NCBI GenBank assembly: GCA_903960845.1
Contig: CAJCCF010000572.1
Coordinates: 1 to 35,598, forward strand
Direction: 5' to 3'
DNA length: 35,598 nucleotides
Source: an uncultured Verrucomicrobiota bacterium
Lineage (GTDB): Bacteria; Verrucomicrobiota; Verrucomicrobiia; Verrucomicrobiales; Verrucomicrobiaceae
Positions 24,748 to 31,368 of this stretch are shown piece after piece (position 1 is the stretch's first letter; every line of letters begins with the position of its first letter). The notes under the pieces are model-generated. The model was not told where the DNA came from, searched no databases, and worked only from the letters and a program-made list of their open reading frames with translations. The translations under genes were made by a program, and so were the position numbers.

Positions 24748-25557
24748 GTGATCGCCATCGCTACGGCCAGTCAAAAGGGAGGCGTGGGTAAAACCACCCT
24801 CTGCATCAATCTCGCATACTCTCTCGCCCGGCGCGGGTGGACAACGCTGCTCGTGGACACCGATCCGCAGGGCGGCGTGGGTCTCTCGCTGGCGCGCTCC
24901 ACGCGCTCGAAGCTTGGATTCTACGATTTCCTCAGTGGCGAGCGTGATTTGAACAAGCTCGTGCTGCCCACCCGCCTGCCGGAGCTGCAAATCCTGCCCT
25001 GTGGTCAATACAATGCCTGCGCGCGCCGCGGCTGGCCTGTCCAGGAGGTGCCTGCCCGGCTTGCGGATCTGCTGCGCGGGGCGGAATTGCGCGGTGTGGA
25101 CTGTGTTCTCATGGATACCGCCGCCGGACTCAACGGCATGAGCGAGTCGGTGGTGAAAGCCTGCGACTACGTCATCCTGCCGCAGCAGGCCGAGCCGCTG
25201 GCGGTGCGCAGCGTGCCGCACATGCTGGAGACGCTGGCGCGTTTCCGCGCCGAGGGTGCCGGGGTCAAGGTGGCGGGCATCCTGCTGACCATGGTCACGA
25301 TGGACAGCCGGATCAGTCAAAAGGTGGTGTCCGAATTACGCGCCATGCTGCCGGCGGACCTGATGTTTGATCAGAATGTCCCGCGCCTGCCCTCCTTTCT
25401 GGAAGCCAGTGCCATGGGAGTGCCGGTGGCATTGCTGAAAAAGAATCCGCCGCCCGAAGCCATCCTCTTTGATCAGCTCGCCGCCGAGCTTGAGCAGCGT
25501 GCGGGTCTTGTCCTGGAACGTGAATCCAATCAAAGCTATGCAAGTCTCCTGGATTGA
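24748..25557 (+). CDS. ParA/MinD-family ATPase
   Basis: A 269-residue cytoplasmic ATPase of the deviant Walker A class, which positions DNA, protein clusters or machinery in the cell. The P-loop is QKGGVGKTT with both lysines (Lys10, Lys15). Others are VDTDPQGGVGLSLA (Walker A'), CVLMDTAAGLN (Walker B), VILPQQAEPLAVRSV and a C-terminal GVPVALLKKNPPP. I chose the GTG at 24748, which places the first strand right at the N-terminus as in the family; an ATG at 24676 would add 24 basic residues. No ParB-like gene is next to it. Instead its end overlaps the start of a proline-rich, roadblock-like gene by 20 bases, indicating joint function. Confidence 0.9.
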   Translation: MIAIATASQKGGVGKTTLCINLAYSLARRGWTTLLVDTDPQGGVGLSLARSTRSKLGFYDFLSGERDLNKLVLPTRLPELQILPCGQYNACARRGWPVQEVPARLADLLRGAELRGVDCVLMDTAAGLNGMSESVVKACDYVILPQQAEPLAVRSVPHMLETLARFRAEGAGVKVAGILLTMVTMDSRISQKVVSELRAMLPADLMFDQNVPRLPSFLEASAMGVPVALLKKNPPPEAILFDQLAAELEQRAGLVLERESNQSYASLLD

Positions 25558-26479
25558 TGCGGAAGAGATCAGTGCTCTGGCGGAGTCCCTGCGCCGTGAA
25601 CCGGGTGTCAAAACCCCGCCGCTGGCAGCAACTCCCGTCGCACCCGCTTTAGCACAGCAGCCGTATGCGCTGCCTGAGCCAGCGCCCGTGGTGTTTGAGC
25701 CAGCGCCTGTGGTGCCTGAGCCAAAACTTCCTCCGATGGATTTGCCGGTGCCGGCTCCTGTGCCGGGTGCTCCAAAAACTTTCGCCATGCCTGTGCGGCA
25801 GCCGCCCCCATTGCCGGTCGAGGCGAGGCTTCCCGCGATGTCTGTTCCGCAGCCACCTCCCTTGCCGGTCGAATCAAGGGTTCCCGAGATGGATGAGCCC
25901 CTTCCTGAAAGCGTGCCCATGAATGTGCCGACGGTGGATTTTCGCTCACGCCTGCAGGCCATTCGTGAGCATGCCATCCGTGCCGGTTTGATTTCGAAGC
26001 AGCAACCGTCGGCTGAACCCGTGGCGCCAGCACCCGTGACCATGGCACCAGTGCCTGCGGTGCCGGTGCCTGAAATCGTTCAACCCAATTCCCTGCCAGC
26101 TTTCGACGCGTCTGCTGGTTTTCAATCCGGACGGATCTATGCCTTCGCTTCCTGGGCGCTGCGGGTGCTCGGTCAGAGTGAATTGTTTGTGGTGGGTGAT
26201 CAGGGTAACCTGCTTTGGGGCCAGCCTGCACGCTCGGGCATGGTGCTTTCCGCCATCATGGCCTGGGGTGCCACTTCGCGCATGAGCGCGTTCTCTGCTT
26301 TTGAGACGGCCGCGCCGCTGCGCCAGGTGCTTGCCACGGGCAGTCATCTCATCGTCATCCCTTGTGCCACGCGGCTGGGAGCCATGAACATCGCCATCAT
26401 CAGCGCGCAGCCCCTGCCGGACATGCATGTGCCCACTCTGCGGCAGGCCTTGATCGGTGCCATGGGTGCGGAGGGCTGA
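25538..26479 (+). CDS. Proline-rich protein with roadblock/LC7-like C-terminal domain
   Basis: A 313-residue protein starting MQVSWIDAEEISALAESLRR, a short helix. About 150 residues rich in Pro, Ala and Val follow, with repeated APVV, PPPLPVE and VPEM units, so a disordered linker. A short helix (DFRSRLQAIREHAIRAGL) interrupts it. The last 125 residues are folded: GRIYAFASWALRVLGQSELF, VVGDQGNLLWG, SGMVLSAIMAWGATSR, HLIVIPCATRLGAMNIAIIS. This alternation of strands and a long helix resembles the roadblock/LC7 fold of MglB and dynein light chains. The start overlaps the ParA-like gene by 20 bases. It may be a partner or regulator of the ATPase. The fold call is by pattern only. Confidence 0.75.
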   Translation: MQVSWIDAEEISALAESLRREPGVKTPPLAATPVAPALAQQPYALPEPAPVVFEPAPVVPEPKLPPMDLPVPAPVPGAPKTFAMPVRQPPPLPVEARLPAMSVPQPPPLPVESRVPEMDEPLPESVPMNVPTVDFRSRLQAIREHAIRAGLISKQQPSAEPVAPAPVTMAPVPAVPVPEIVQPNSLPAFDASAGFQSGRIYAFASWALRVLGQSELFVVGDQGNLLWGQPARSGMVLSAIMAWGATSRMSAFSAFETAAPLRQVLATGSHLIVIPCATRLGAMNIAIISAQPLPDMHVPTLRQALIGAMGAEG

Positions 26480-26548
26480 CACAAAAGCACCAAGTCTCGG
26501 CACATCTCCCTGCTGACAGAACGGCGCGGAGCGGCTAATCAAGGCGGC

Positions 26549-27457
26549 ATGAAACCCCTCGATCTTCAGGTCAATGGTTATGCAGGCACCGATTTCAACG
26601 GCGACGACCTCACCGCAGAGGCGCTGCATCACGCCTGCGTCTGTCTGCGTGAAGATGACTGCGACTCCATCCTCGCCACCTTTATCACCGATGACGTCGC
26701 CACGCTGGAGCGGCGCATGAGCACGCTGGTGCGTTTGCGTGAGCAGGATGAACTCGCGCGCAGTGTCATCGCCGGCATTCACATCGAGGGCCCCTTCATC
26801 AATCCCGAGAAAGGCTATGTCGGCGCGCATCCGCCGCATTGCGTGAAGCCCGCCAACATTGAGGACACCAAGCGTCTGCTCGATGCCGCAGGCGGACTCA
26901 CCAGGATCGTCACGCTGGCCCCGGAGAAGGATGAGCACTTCCATGTCACCGAGTTTCTGGCCAACAACGGCATCACCGTTTCCGCCGGTCATTGCAATCC
27001 CAGCCTGGACGTACTGCATGCCGCTGCCGAGCATGGTTTGACGATGTTCACCCATGTCGGCAACGGCTGCCCGATGCTCATGCATCGCCATGACAACATC
27101 ATCCAGCGCGCCCTGTCGCTGCGTGACAAGTTGTGGCTCTGCTTCATCCCCGACGGCGTCCACATCGACTTCTTCGCGCTGCAAAACTACCTGCGCGTCG
27201 CCGGTCTGGAGAAGACCATCTTCGTCACCGATGCCATCTCCGCCGCGCGTCTCGGTCCTGGCAAATTCACACTCGCAGGCTGGGACATCCAGATCGGCGA
27301 GGATCTCGTCGCCCGCAGTCCCGACGGCTCCCACTTCGTCGGCAGCACCGTCACCATCCCGCGGATCGTTGCCAATGGCCAGCAGCAGCTCGGCCTGAGC
27401 AAAGCCGATCTGAAACTGCTGCTGGATACGAATCCGCGAAAGGCCGTCGGGCTGTAG
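26549..27457 (+). CDS. nagA: N-acetylglucosamine-6-phosphate deacetylase
   Basis: Cytoplasmic amidohydrolase that removes acetate from GlcNAc 6-phosphate, a central step in use of chitin or cell-wall amino sugars. Its motifs are LQVNGYAGTDFN, IAGIHIEGPFINPEKGYVGAH, the metal ligands in TVSAGHCNPS and FTHVGNGCPMLMHR, FIPDGVHIDFF, FVTDAISAARLGPG with the catalytic aspartate, and SPDGSHFVGSTVTI. At 302 residues it is shorter than typical NagA (about 380), because the N-terminal beta-sandwich part is almost absent. It heads a plus-strand series that also contains a ROK kinase and a SIS-domain protein. Confidence 0.92.
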   Translation: MKPLDLQVNGYAGTDFNGDDLTAEALHHACVCLREDDCDSILATFITDDVATLERRMSTLVRLREQDELARSVIAGIHIEGPFINPEKGYVGAHPPHCVKPANIEDTKRLLDAAGGLTRIVTLAPEKDEHFHVTEFLANNGITVSAGHCNPSLDVLHAAAEHGLTMFTHVGNGCPMLMHRHDNIIQRALSLRDKLWLCFIPDGVHIDFFALQNYLRVAGLEKTIFVTDAISAARLGPGKFTLAGWDIQIGEDLVARSPDGSHFVGSTVTIPRIVANGQQQLGLSKADLKLLLDTNPRKAVGL

Positions 27458-27466
27458 AGTCCGGCT

Positions 27467-27586
27467 CCCTCTCCTCCGCGAGGAGAGGGCTGGGGTGAGG
27501 AGCGGGAGCCAGGCGGACCGGTGGACGTCAATCGCATGGCCGATCCTTCCAACCCCTCACCTAACCTCTCCCCTCGGGGGCGAGGG
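27467..27586. repeat. Pair of inverted REP-like hairpins
   Basis: The first unit is a perfect 9-base stem, CCCTCTCCT / AGGAGAGGG, with loop CCGCG at 27467-27489, followed by CTGGGGTGAGG. The second, at 27553-27586, is in inverted orientation: CCCCTCACCTAACCTC then the hairpin CCCTCG / CGAGGG. This CCCTCTCC...GGGTGAGG pattern is a widespread bacterial intergenic repeat. The first hairpin begins 10 bases after the nagA stop and may also stop or protect the transcript. Confidence 0.75.
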
Positions 27587-27641
27587 ATCAGAGTTCCAGA
27601 TTGAAGCTTGCCTGAGCCATCCGCTCTGATTGAATCGAGCC

Positions 27642-28304
27642 ATGAATGAGCCGGAAAAACCGAAGAAGGGCTGGGGGTGGCTGCAGTGGAGTGTTGCCGT
27701 TGTGGTCATGCTTTTGATGGCCAGCCTATATGTGCCGACCTTTGCAAGGATTAGCCCAATGGCTAATCAGTCATCCACATCCAATAATTGCCGACAGATC
27801 ATCATGGCCCTGAAAATCTATGCTGGAGACAACAATGGAGTTTTTCCTGATGGTGAGACTGCCAACCTGGTCTTTAGGAAGCTCATTCAAAAGGAAGTTG
27901 TCCAAGATGAGCGGATATTCGGAGGCAAAGTCAGTCCATTTGTTCCAGACGGTAATGTTGGCATTGCCCCCAACTTTGAAGAAGCTGTCAGTCCTGGCGA
28001 AAATCACTGGATGATTGTCGCAGGTCTCAAGCCGGGGAATGCCGCCACGATCCCTTTTGTGTTCGAGAACTCCACCAATCATGCGTGGCCGCCAGTTTGG
28101 AGAAACGATCCTCAATCACTACCGTTGCGAGGACGAGTTTGGAGAGGCGGCAAGATTATCGCCGGACGTTTAGACAACAGTGTGAACGTCGAAAAGCTGA
28201 TCAAAAAGAGCAATGGACTGACTTTGTCTGACGGGCTCAGGCAAGCCATCGAAAGGGAAATCAGCAGCCCCCTGCGCATCCTCGACATCGAAGAAAGGAA
28301 GTGA
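27642..28304 (+). CDS. Prepilin-like single-pass membrane protein
   Basis: A 220-residue protein with a short basic, proline-containing N-terminus (MNEPEKPKKGWGW). One transmembrane helix follows (WSVAVVVMLLMASLYVPTF) and then an extracytoplasmic part. NNCRQIIMALKIYAGDNNGVFPDG matches the region just after the helix in the pseudopilin-like proteins abundant in Verrucomicrobia and Planctomycetes. However, I see no clear prepilin peptidase site with GFTLIE. It may be a degenerate pseudopilin. Composition is more AT-rich than neighbours. The ATG at 27642 was preferred over an upstream TTG. No partner genes for secretion are nearby. Confidence 0.75.
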   Translation: MNEPEKPKKGWGWLQWSVAVVVMLLMASLYVPTFARISPMANQSSTSNNCRQIIMALKIYAGDNNGVFPDGETANLVFRKLIQKEVVQDERIFGGKVSPFVPDGNVGIAPNFEEAVSPGENHWMIVAGLKPGNAATIPFVFENSTNHAWPPVWRNDPQSLPLRGRVWRGGKIIAGRLDNSVNVEKLIKKSNGLTLSDGLRQAIEREISSPLRILDIEERK

Positions 28305-28394
28305 CCGCACCGCCCATGCTCTATCCCACCGCGAAACTTGTCATCCGCAGTTTGGCATTGTGAGAGGGCGCGGGCTTTTCATCATCTGCGACCA

Positions 28395-29201
28395 ATGAAC
28401 GCGCGATACGATGTTGAAGGTCTGGTGGTGGTCGTCATGGGCGGCACCACGGGGTTGGGCTTGTCAGCGGCTCTGGCGCTGGTGGCGAATGGGGCGCGGG
28501 TGGTCGTGTCGAGCCGATCTGAATCGAATGTGCAGGCGGCGCTGAAGCTGCTCGGTGACAGCGCGCGCGGCCTGGCGGGCGATGCCTCGCTGCCGGAGAC
28601 GGCGGAGCGTGCAGTGGCGCTGGCGGTGGAGTCGTTTGGACGGCTGGACGCGCTATACCATGTGGCCGGCGGCAGTGGTCGTTCGCGAGGTGACGGGCCG
28701 CTGCATGAGATGACGGATGACGGGCTGCGCTACACGCTCGATCTGAATTTGAATTCTGTCATTCTCTCCAACCGTGCGGCGGTGCGGCAGTTCATGGCGC
28801 AGGGCGGCGGAGGCGTGATTCTGAATATGGGTAGCGTGCTCGGCTGGTCGCCGTCGCCGGAGTTTTTTGCCAGTCATGCTTACGCGGCAGCCAAGGCGGG
28901 CATCATCGGTTTCAGCAAGTCGATCGCCAGCTATTACGCGCCGCAAAACATCCGCGTGAATGTCATCGCCCCGGCGCTGGTGGAGACGCCGATGTCTCAG
29001 CGCGCCGTCGGCAATGAAGACATCCAGCGCTTCATCGCCGCCAAGCAGCCGCTCGATGGGGGTCGCGTCGGCACACCGGAGGATGTGGAAGGCGCGGCGC
29101 TGTTTCTGCTGTCACGCGCGGCGAAGTTCATCACAGGACAAGTGCTGGCGGTGGATGGCGGATGGACGGTGTCAGAAGGAAGGATGAAGGGTGAAGGATA
29201 A
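28395..29201 (+). CDS. Short-chain dehydrogenase/reductase
   Basis: A 268-residue NAD(P)-dependent oxidoreductase of the classical SDR family. The cofactor motif is MGGTTGLGLSAALAL (a TGxxxGxG variant starting GG). Others are LYHVAGGSG (the NAG region), the catalytic serine in LNMGSVLGWSPS, the YxxxK pair in HAYAAAKAGIIGFSKS, and IRVNVIAPALVETPM. The C-terminus is the usual ITGQVLAVDGGWTVS. The last seven residues (GRMKGEG) are not family-like: they are encoded by a heptamer repeat array. Substrate unknown; the setting suggests a sugar or polyol. Confidence 0.92.
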   Translation: MNARYDVEGLVVVVMGGTTGLGLSAALALVANGARVVVSSRSESNVQAALKLLGDSARGLAGDASLPETAERAVALAVESFGRLDALYHVAGGSGRSRGDGPLHEMTDDGLRYTLDLNLNSVILSNRAAVRQFMAQGGGGVILNMGSVLGWSPSPEFFASHAYAAAKAGIIGFSKSIASYYAPQNIRVNVIAPALVETPMSQRAVGNEDIQRFIAAKQPLDGGRVGTPEDVEGAALFLLSRAAKFITGQVLAVDGGWTVSEGRMKGEG

Positions 29202-29207
29202 AGGATG
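29180..29207 (+). repeat. Heptamer tandem array at the SDR-ROK junction
   Basis: Four consecutive units: AAGGATG, AAGGGTG, AAGGATA, AAGGATG. They encode the tail and stop codon of the SDR, and supply an AAGGA ribosome-binding site 6-8 bases before the ROK ATG at 29213. The same unit recurs at 30103 and, inverted, at 30495. Confidence 0.9.
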
Positions 29208-29212
29208 AAACT

Positions 29213-30121
29213 ATGAGTCTGGCGATTGGCATTGATCTTGGGGGGACGAACATCAAGGCGGCGCTCATTGAGTGCGGCTCGGGAGAGATGCGGGCGAGTG
29301 TTTCGAGGCCGACGCTGGATGGGGAGTTTATCGGTGATCAACCACGCTTTGCCCACACCGTGCGGGAGATCGTGCAGGAACTGGAGACGCAGGCAGGGCA
29401 GGGGAAATTGCGTGTGGGTTTGTCAGCACCCGGGCTGGCGAATCCGAATGGTCGCTGCATCGACTGGATGCCGGGGCGGATGCATGGGCTGGAGAAATTG
29501 GACTGGCCGACTTTTCTGGAGCGCGAGGTGCAGGTGCTCAATGATGCTCATGCCGCCTTGCTCGGTGAGGTCTGGATCGGTGCGGCCAAAGGCTGCCGGG
29601 ATGTGTTCATGATCACGCTCGGCACCGGTGTCGGCGGCGCGGTGCTCAGTGGCGGTCGTTTGCTCAAAGGCAGCCTCGGACGCGGCGGGCATCTCGGCCA
29701 CATCACGGTCGATGCGAACGCGCCCAAGGACATCTTCAACACCCCTGGAAGTCTGGAATCCTTCCTCGGCAACAAGACGCTGCAAGAGCGTGGCGGCGGC
29801 CGTTATGAAAGCACGCTCACACTGCTTGCGGCAGCCGCAGCAGGAGACGCGGAGGCGAAATCTCTCTGGCTGGAGTCCGTGCGCTATCTCGCCGTCGGCA
29901 TCGTCTCTCTGATCAATGTCCTCGATCCCGAACTCGTCATCCTCGGCGGCGGCATCGCCTCAGGTGCTGGCGAACAATTGATGCAACCATTGCAAAGCTA
30001 TCTCGATGAATTCGAATGGTGCCCCGGCGGGCATCGAGTCCGTTTGGCACTGGCTACGGCAGGTGAATGGGCAGGAGCCTATGGCGCTGCGAGCGCCTCT
30101 GAAAGGATGAAGGATAAATGA
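29213..30121 (+). CDS. ROK-family sugar kinase
   Basis: A 302-residue cytoplasmic kinase for hexoses or amino sugars. The phosphate-binding motif IGIDLGGTNIKAALI is at the N-terminus, the catalytic aspartate in VLNDAHAALLGE, and a second phosphate loop in ITLGTGVGGAVLSGG. In GHLGHITVDANAPKDIFN the histidine that follows GH is kept, but the CxCGxxGC zinc site usual in the family is replaced by DIFNTPGSLES, so it would not bind zinc there. LDPELVILGGGIASG closes the fold. The last residues (ERMKDK) come from a heptamer array. The TGA overlaps the next ATG. With nagA and the SIS gene nearby, an amino-sugar substrate is plausible. Confidence 0.92.
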   Translation: MSLAIGIDLGGTNIKAALIECGSGEMRASVSRPTLDGEFIGDQPRFAHTVREIVQELETQAGQGKLRVGLSAPGLANPNGRCIDWMPGRMHGLEKLDWPTFLEREVQVLNDAHAALLGEVWIGAAKGCRDVFMITLGTGVGGAVLSGGRLLKGSLGRGGHLGHITVDANAPKDIFNTPGSLESFLGNKTLQERGGGRYESTLTLLAAAAAGDAEAKSLWLESVRYLAVGIVSLINVLDPELVILGGGIASGAGEQLMQPLQSYLDEFEWCPGGHRVRLALATAGEWAGAYGAASASERMKDK

Positions 30122-30130
30122 TGAAGGATG
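30103..30130 (+). repeat. Heptamer tandem array, left border of the S23-type gene
   Basis: Four units: AAGGATG, AAGGATA, AATGATG, AAGGATG. They encode the tail and stop of the ROK kinase and the first residues (MMKDE) of the four-helix protein. They are in inverted orientation to the array at 30495-30515. Confidence 0.9.
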
Positions 30131-30486
30131 AAGAACCAGAAGACCTGAGGCAGCGGACCACTGACTATGGAGTTGAGGTCGTGGCTTTGTTTTGTCGTCT
30201 GCCCAAAGAAGAGCATGCTCGGATATTGGGACGGCAGATGCTAAAATCTGGAACAAGTGTCGGGGCTCAATACCGCGAAGGCAAGCGGGCGAAATCCAAC
30301 GCGGATTTGATCAGCAAGCTGGAGGGCGCTTTGCAAGAACTCGACGAGACAGACTACTGGCTGGAACTTCTCGAACGCTCACACTGCCTCCGTGGTGTCG
30401 ATTTTCAGCACGTAAAAAGTGAGACACAGGAACTCATCGCCATTCTGACAAGTATTGTGATCAAACTCAAAAGACGCGGCAAATAG
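30118..30486 (+). CDS. Four-helix bundle protein of the S23 / 23S rRNA intervening-sequence family
   Basis: A 122-residue helical protein: DLRQRTTDYGVEVVALFCRL, EEHARILGRQMLKSGTSVGA, QYREGKRAKSNADLISKLEG, ALQELDETDYWLELLERSHC. This is the recognisable pattern of the family found in rRNA intervening sequences and related to the Avd accessory protein of diversity-generating retroelements. The tail is basic (KLKRRGK). No function is established for free-standing copies. It starts in an ATGA overlap with the ROK stop and lies between two inverted heptamer arrays, which makes it look like a cassette inserted between the ROK and SIS genes. No reverse transcriptase or variable repeat was seen. Confidence 0.9.
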   Translation: MMKDEEPEDLRQRTTDYGVEVVALFCRLPKEEHARILGRQMLKSGTSVGAQYREGKRAKSNADLISKLEGALQELDETDYWLELLERSHCLRGVDFQHVKSETQELIAILTSIVIKLKRRGK

Positions 30487-30494
30487 CAACATCA

Positions 30495-30515
30495 CTTCAT
30501 CCTTCATCCTTCATC
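30495..30515 (-). repeat. Heptamer tandem array, right border of the S23-type gene
   Basis: Three perfect CTTCATC units, the reverse complement of the AAGGATG-type units at 30103-30130. They lie just before the SIS-gene ATG at 30524, so this start has only pyrimidines upstream and no ribosome-binding site. Confidence 0.9.
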
Positions 30516-30523
30516 CTTTTCTC

Positions 30524-31297
30524 ATGTCTCCCGCTGAAACCTACCTCACCAAGTCCGAGCAGCTCATCACGCGCGTTCGCGAGCAGCTCCCGCTGATCAA
30601 TCAAACCGCTGATCTCTTTGCCAGGACCATTCTGGCGGGTCAGATGGTGCATGTTTTTGGATCCGGTCACAGCCGCATCCTGGTGGAGGAGATGTGGCCG
30701 CGGTATGGTTCGTTTCCGGGCTTCAACCCGATCGTCGAACTCAGCCTGACCTTCCACAATCTCGTCGTTGGTGCGAACGGACAACGGCAGGCGATGTTCC
30801 TGGAAAACGTCAGCGGCCTGGCGGCGCGCATCCTGCGGAATTTTGATCTGAAGGATGGCGACAGCGCGCTGGTCGTGTCTTCCAGCGGTTGCAATGTCGT
30901 GCCGGTGGAGATGGCCGGGGAGTTTCAGCGTCGCGGGGTGAAGGTGGTGGCCATCATCTCTCAGGTGCATGCCGATGCCAGCACCACGCGGCATCCGGGC
31001 GGCAAGAAGCTGCAAGACTTTGCCGACATCGTGCTCGATACCGGCGCGCCGATCGGTGATGCGATGGTGAAGATCGAAGGGCTTGAAACACCCGTCGCTC
31101 CAGGCAGCACGGTCGGTGGATGTTTGCTGGTGAATGCCATCAAGGCCGAGGTGGCGGATCGTCTCGTGAAAGCAGGCCAGCCGCCAAAAGTGCTCACCGC
31201 TGGAGTGGTCGTCGGTGCCGAGAAAGCCACGGCGATTTTTGAAGCCGCGTATGATGAGCATGCGCGGCGGATCGCGCCGTATTATGCGGGGTTGTAG
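30524..31297 (+). CDS. SIS-domain sugar isomerase-like protein
   Basis: A 257-residue cytoplasmic protein of the SIS (sugar isomerase) fold, similar to the uncharacterised UPF0309-type group. Phosphosugar-binding features are VHVFGSGHSRILVEEMWPR, ALVVSSSGCNVVPVEMA and VVAIISQVHADAS. The first about 40 residues are a helix (ETYLTKSEQLITRVREQLPL). With NagA and a ROK kinase nearby it may bind or isomerise an amino-sugar phosphate. The ATG is preceded by a pyrimidine-rich heptamer array rather than a Shine-Dalgarno sequence. The stop TAG is part of the 20-base inverted repeat that follows. Confidence 0.9.
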   Translation: MSPAETYLTKSEQLITRVREQLPLINQTADLFARTILAGQMVHVFGSGHSRILVEEMWPRYGSFPGFNPIVELSLTFHNLVVGANGQRQAMFLENVSGLAARILRNFDLKDGDSALVVSSSGCNVVPVEMAGEFQRRGVKVVAIISQVHADASTTRHPGGKKLQDFADIVLDTGAPIGDAMVKIEGLETPVAPGSTVGGCLLVNAIKAEVADRLVKAGQPPKVLTAGVVVGAEKATAIFEAAYDEHARRIAPYYAGL

Positions 31298-31368
31298 CAT
31301 GGCCTTTCCAGGCCGTGCCAGGTGTCGATGTCAGGTGAAGTCCGCACAGCCTGGAAAGGCTATGCTAC
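31294..31368. repeat. Inverted repeat supplying stop codons to two convergent genes
   Basis: Left arm GTAGCATGGCCTTTCCAGGC (31294-31313); right arm GCCTGGAAAGGCTATGCTAC (31349-31368). The arms are complementary except for one position. The left arm contains the TAG of the SIS gene and the right arm, on the other strand, contains the TAG of the topoisomerase gene. The 35-base centre has no T-run. It can fold in both transcripts and might act as a two-way terminator, though its form is closer to dispersed intergenic repeats. Confidence 0.85.

Noticed and set aside
25946-27334. Minus-strand open frame of 462 codons
   Set aside because: It runs opposite nagA and the end of the roadblock-like gene, both well supported.
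30103-30515. Diversity-generating retroelement, suggested by the Avd-like protein
   Set aside because: No reverse transcriptase and no template/variable repeat pair were seen; the arrays are 7-base tandem units.
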